64,000 nucleotides of DNA, from NCBI GenBank assembly GCA_023662725.1, contig JAMPIL010000001.1, positions 108,942-172,941 of the forward strand, written 5' to 3'. Both the position numbers and the translations under genes were made by a program. Below the pieces are notes generated by a model. The model saw only the letters and a list, made by a program, of their open reading frames with translations, was not told the origin of the DNA and ran no database searches. Source of the stretch: Ruminococcus flavefaciens (lineage in GTDB: Bacteria; Bacillota; Clostridia; Oscillospirales; Ruminococcaceae). This document shows positions 63,829-64,000 of the stretch, in pieces; position 1 is the stretch's first letter, and every line of letters starts with the position of its first letter.

Positions 63829-64000
63829 CTACTTCACCTCTAAAAGCGTATCAAGGTCCAACACCTGCACATTGTCCTTAATAGCTGACATGATTGTATT
63901 CAGAGCCATTGCCGCAAATGATTCGCTATTGTATCTTTCAATAACGATTTCCTCGCCGCCGTTATCGGCATACAGGACCCATTGAACGTTTGTCTTTTGA
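63829..64000 (-). CDS. C-terminal end of an unknown protein, cut by the window edge
   Basis: 57 codons in one frame ending at TAG (63829-63831): QWVLYADNGGEEIVIERYNSESFAAMALNTIMSAIKDN...VLDLDTLLEVK. Balanced composition and codon use speak for a real gene. No domain recognised; the start lies beyond 64000. Confidence 0.6.
   Translation of the reverse strand, partial: QKTNVQWVLYADNGGEEIVIERYNSESFAAMALNTIMSAIKDNVQVLDLDTLLEVK

Larger units (their letters stand above)
61210..64000. mobile_element. Second integrated element, entering at tRNA-Thr
   Basis: From the tRNA-Thr scar to the end of the window all genes are small element-type genes (two unknowns, HIRAN, XRE, zeta-like, an unknown). Within 61310-61350 three spaced GGACA units (AGGACAAC, AGGACATT, AGGACAAT on the minus strand) look like integrase arm sites. 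No integrase lies in view; it may be past 64000. Confidence 0.55.

Noticed and set aside
1-64000. CRISPR arrays and rRNA genes
   Set aside because: No regularly spaced direct repeats with unique spacers and no rRNA-like sequence were seen on either strand.

Overview
The window looks like a chromosome segment of an AT-rich anaerobic Firmicute of the Clostridia, most like Oscillospiraceae/Ruminococcus. Pointers are the Rex regulator, the clostridial-type HdrABC/Flox cluster, TTG/GTG starts behind strong AGGAGG sites, many tRNA-linked integrative elements, and a secreted CotH protein with a dockerin-like repeat pair. A succinate-forming, cellulosome-bearing ruminococcus would fit, but no rRNA or marker gene is present to prove it.

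Region 1 (1-25 kb) is core metabolism. After a VOC-fold protein, a zinc-ribbon protein and pyrE, almost everything is on the minus strand. One long operon runs fumC - hdrB - hdrC - hdrA - mvhD-like - two FeS subunits - FAD/NAD subunit - fumarate reductase FeS - fumarate reductase flavoprotein - AspT-type carrier. I read it as a soluble fumarate-respiration module fed by NADH through a Flox/Hdr electron-confurcating or bifurcating unit, with FumC supplying fumarate and the carrier exporting succinate. Upstream lie icd-rex and aconitase, giving the oxidative branch to 2-oxoglutarate plus an NADH/NAD sensor. Then come a membrane lipoprotein-like protein and lon-engB-lysA.

Region 2 (25-49.5 kb) is an accessory island between a tRNA-Leu tandem (one copy damaged) and tRNA-Trp. 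It carries a large serine recombinase, a TnpW-like protein, an orphan MobC with oriT-like hairpins, a broken PIN-domain gene, an XRE regulator and a SLOG-type protein. Its main cargo is a complete phosphorothioate DNA modification/restriction system: dptF-dptG-dptH then dndB-dndC-dndD-dndE-dndA. A 46-bp perfect palindrome covers the dndB promoter. Behind dndA sits an unrecognised pair (soluble protein, frameshifted, plus a 4-TM protein), and the island ends with a frameshifted tyrosine integrase.

Region 3 (49.5-61 kb) returns to host genes: the CotH/dockerin/LTD protein, an SGNH hydrolase fragment, an ECF S-component, an iron-sulfur aldo/keto reductase, a 226-bp MITE-like repeat, a polyprenyl-phosphate-linked glycan cluster (membrane protein, HAD phosphatase, UbiA-family transferase), an ABC-F ATPase, an acyl-CoA thioesterase and a DUF4241/DUF2185 protein.

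Region 4 (61.2-64 kb) begins at the detached 3' half of a tRNA-Thr(GGU) and is a second integrated element: small unknown proteins, a HIRAN-domain protein, and a divergent XRE + zeta-type kinase pair. It runs off the end of the window. Several broken genes, mostly in the accessory regions, differ from intact ones by a single base, often in a homopolymer, so either decay or assembly error must be considered.
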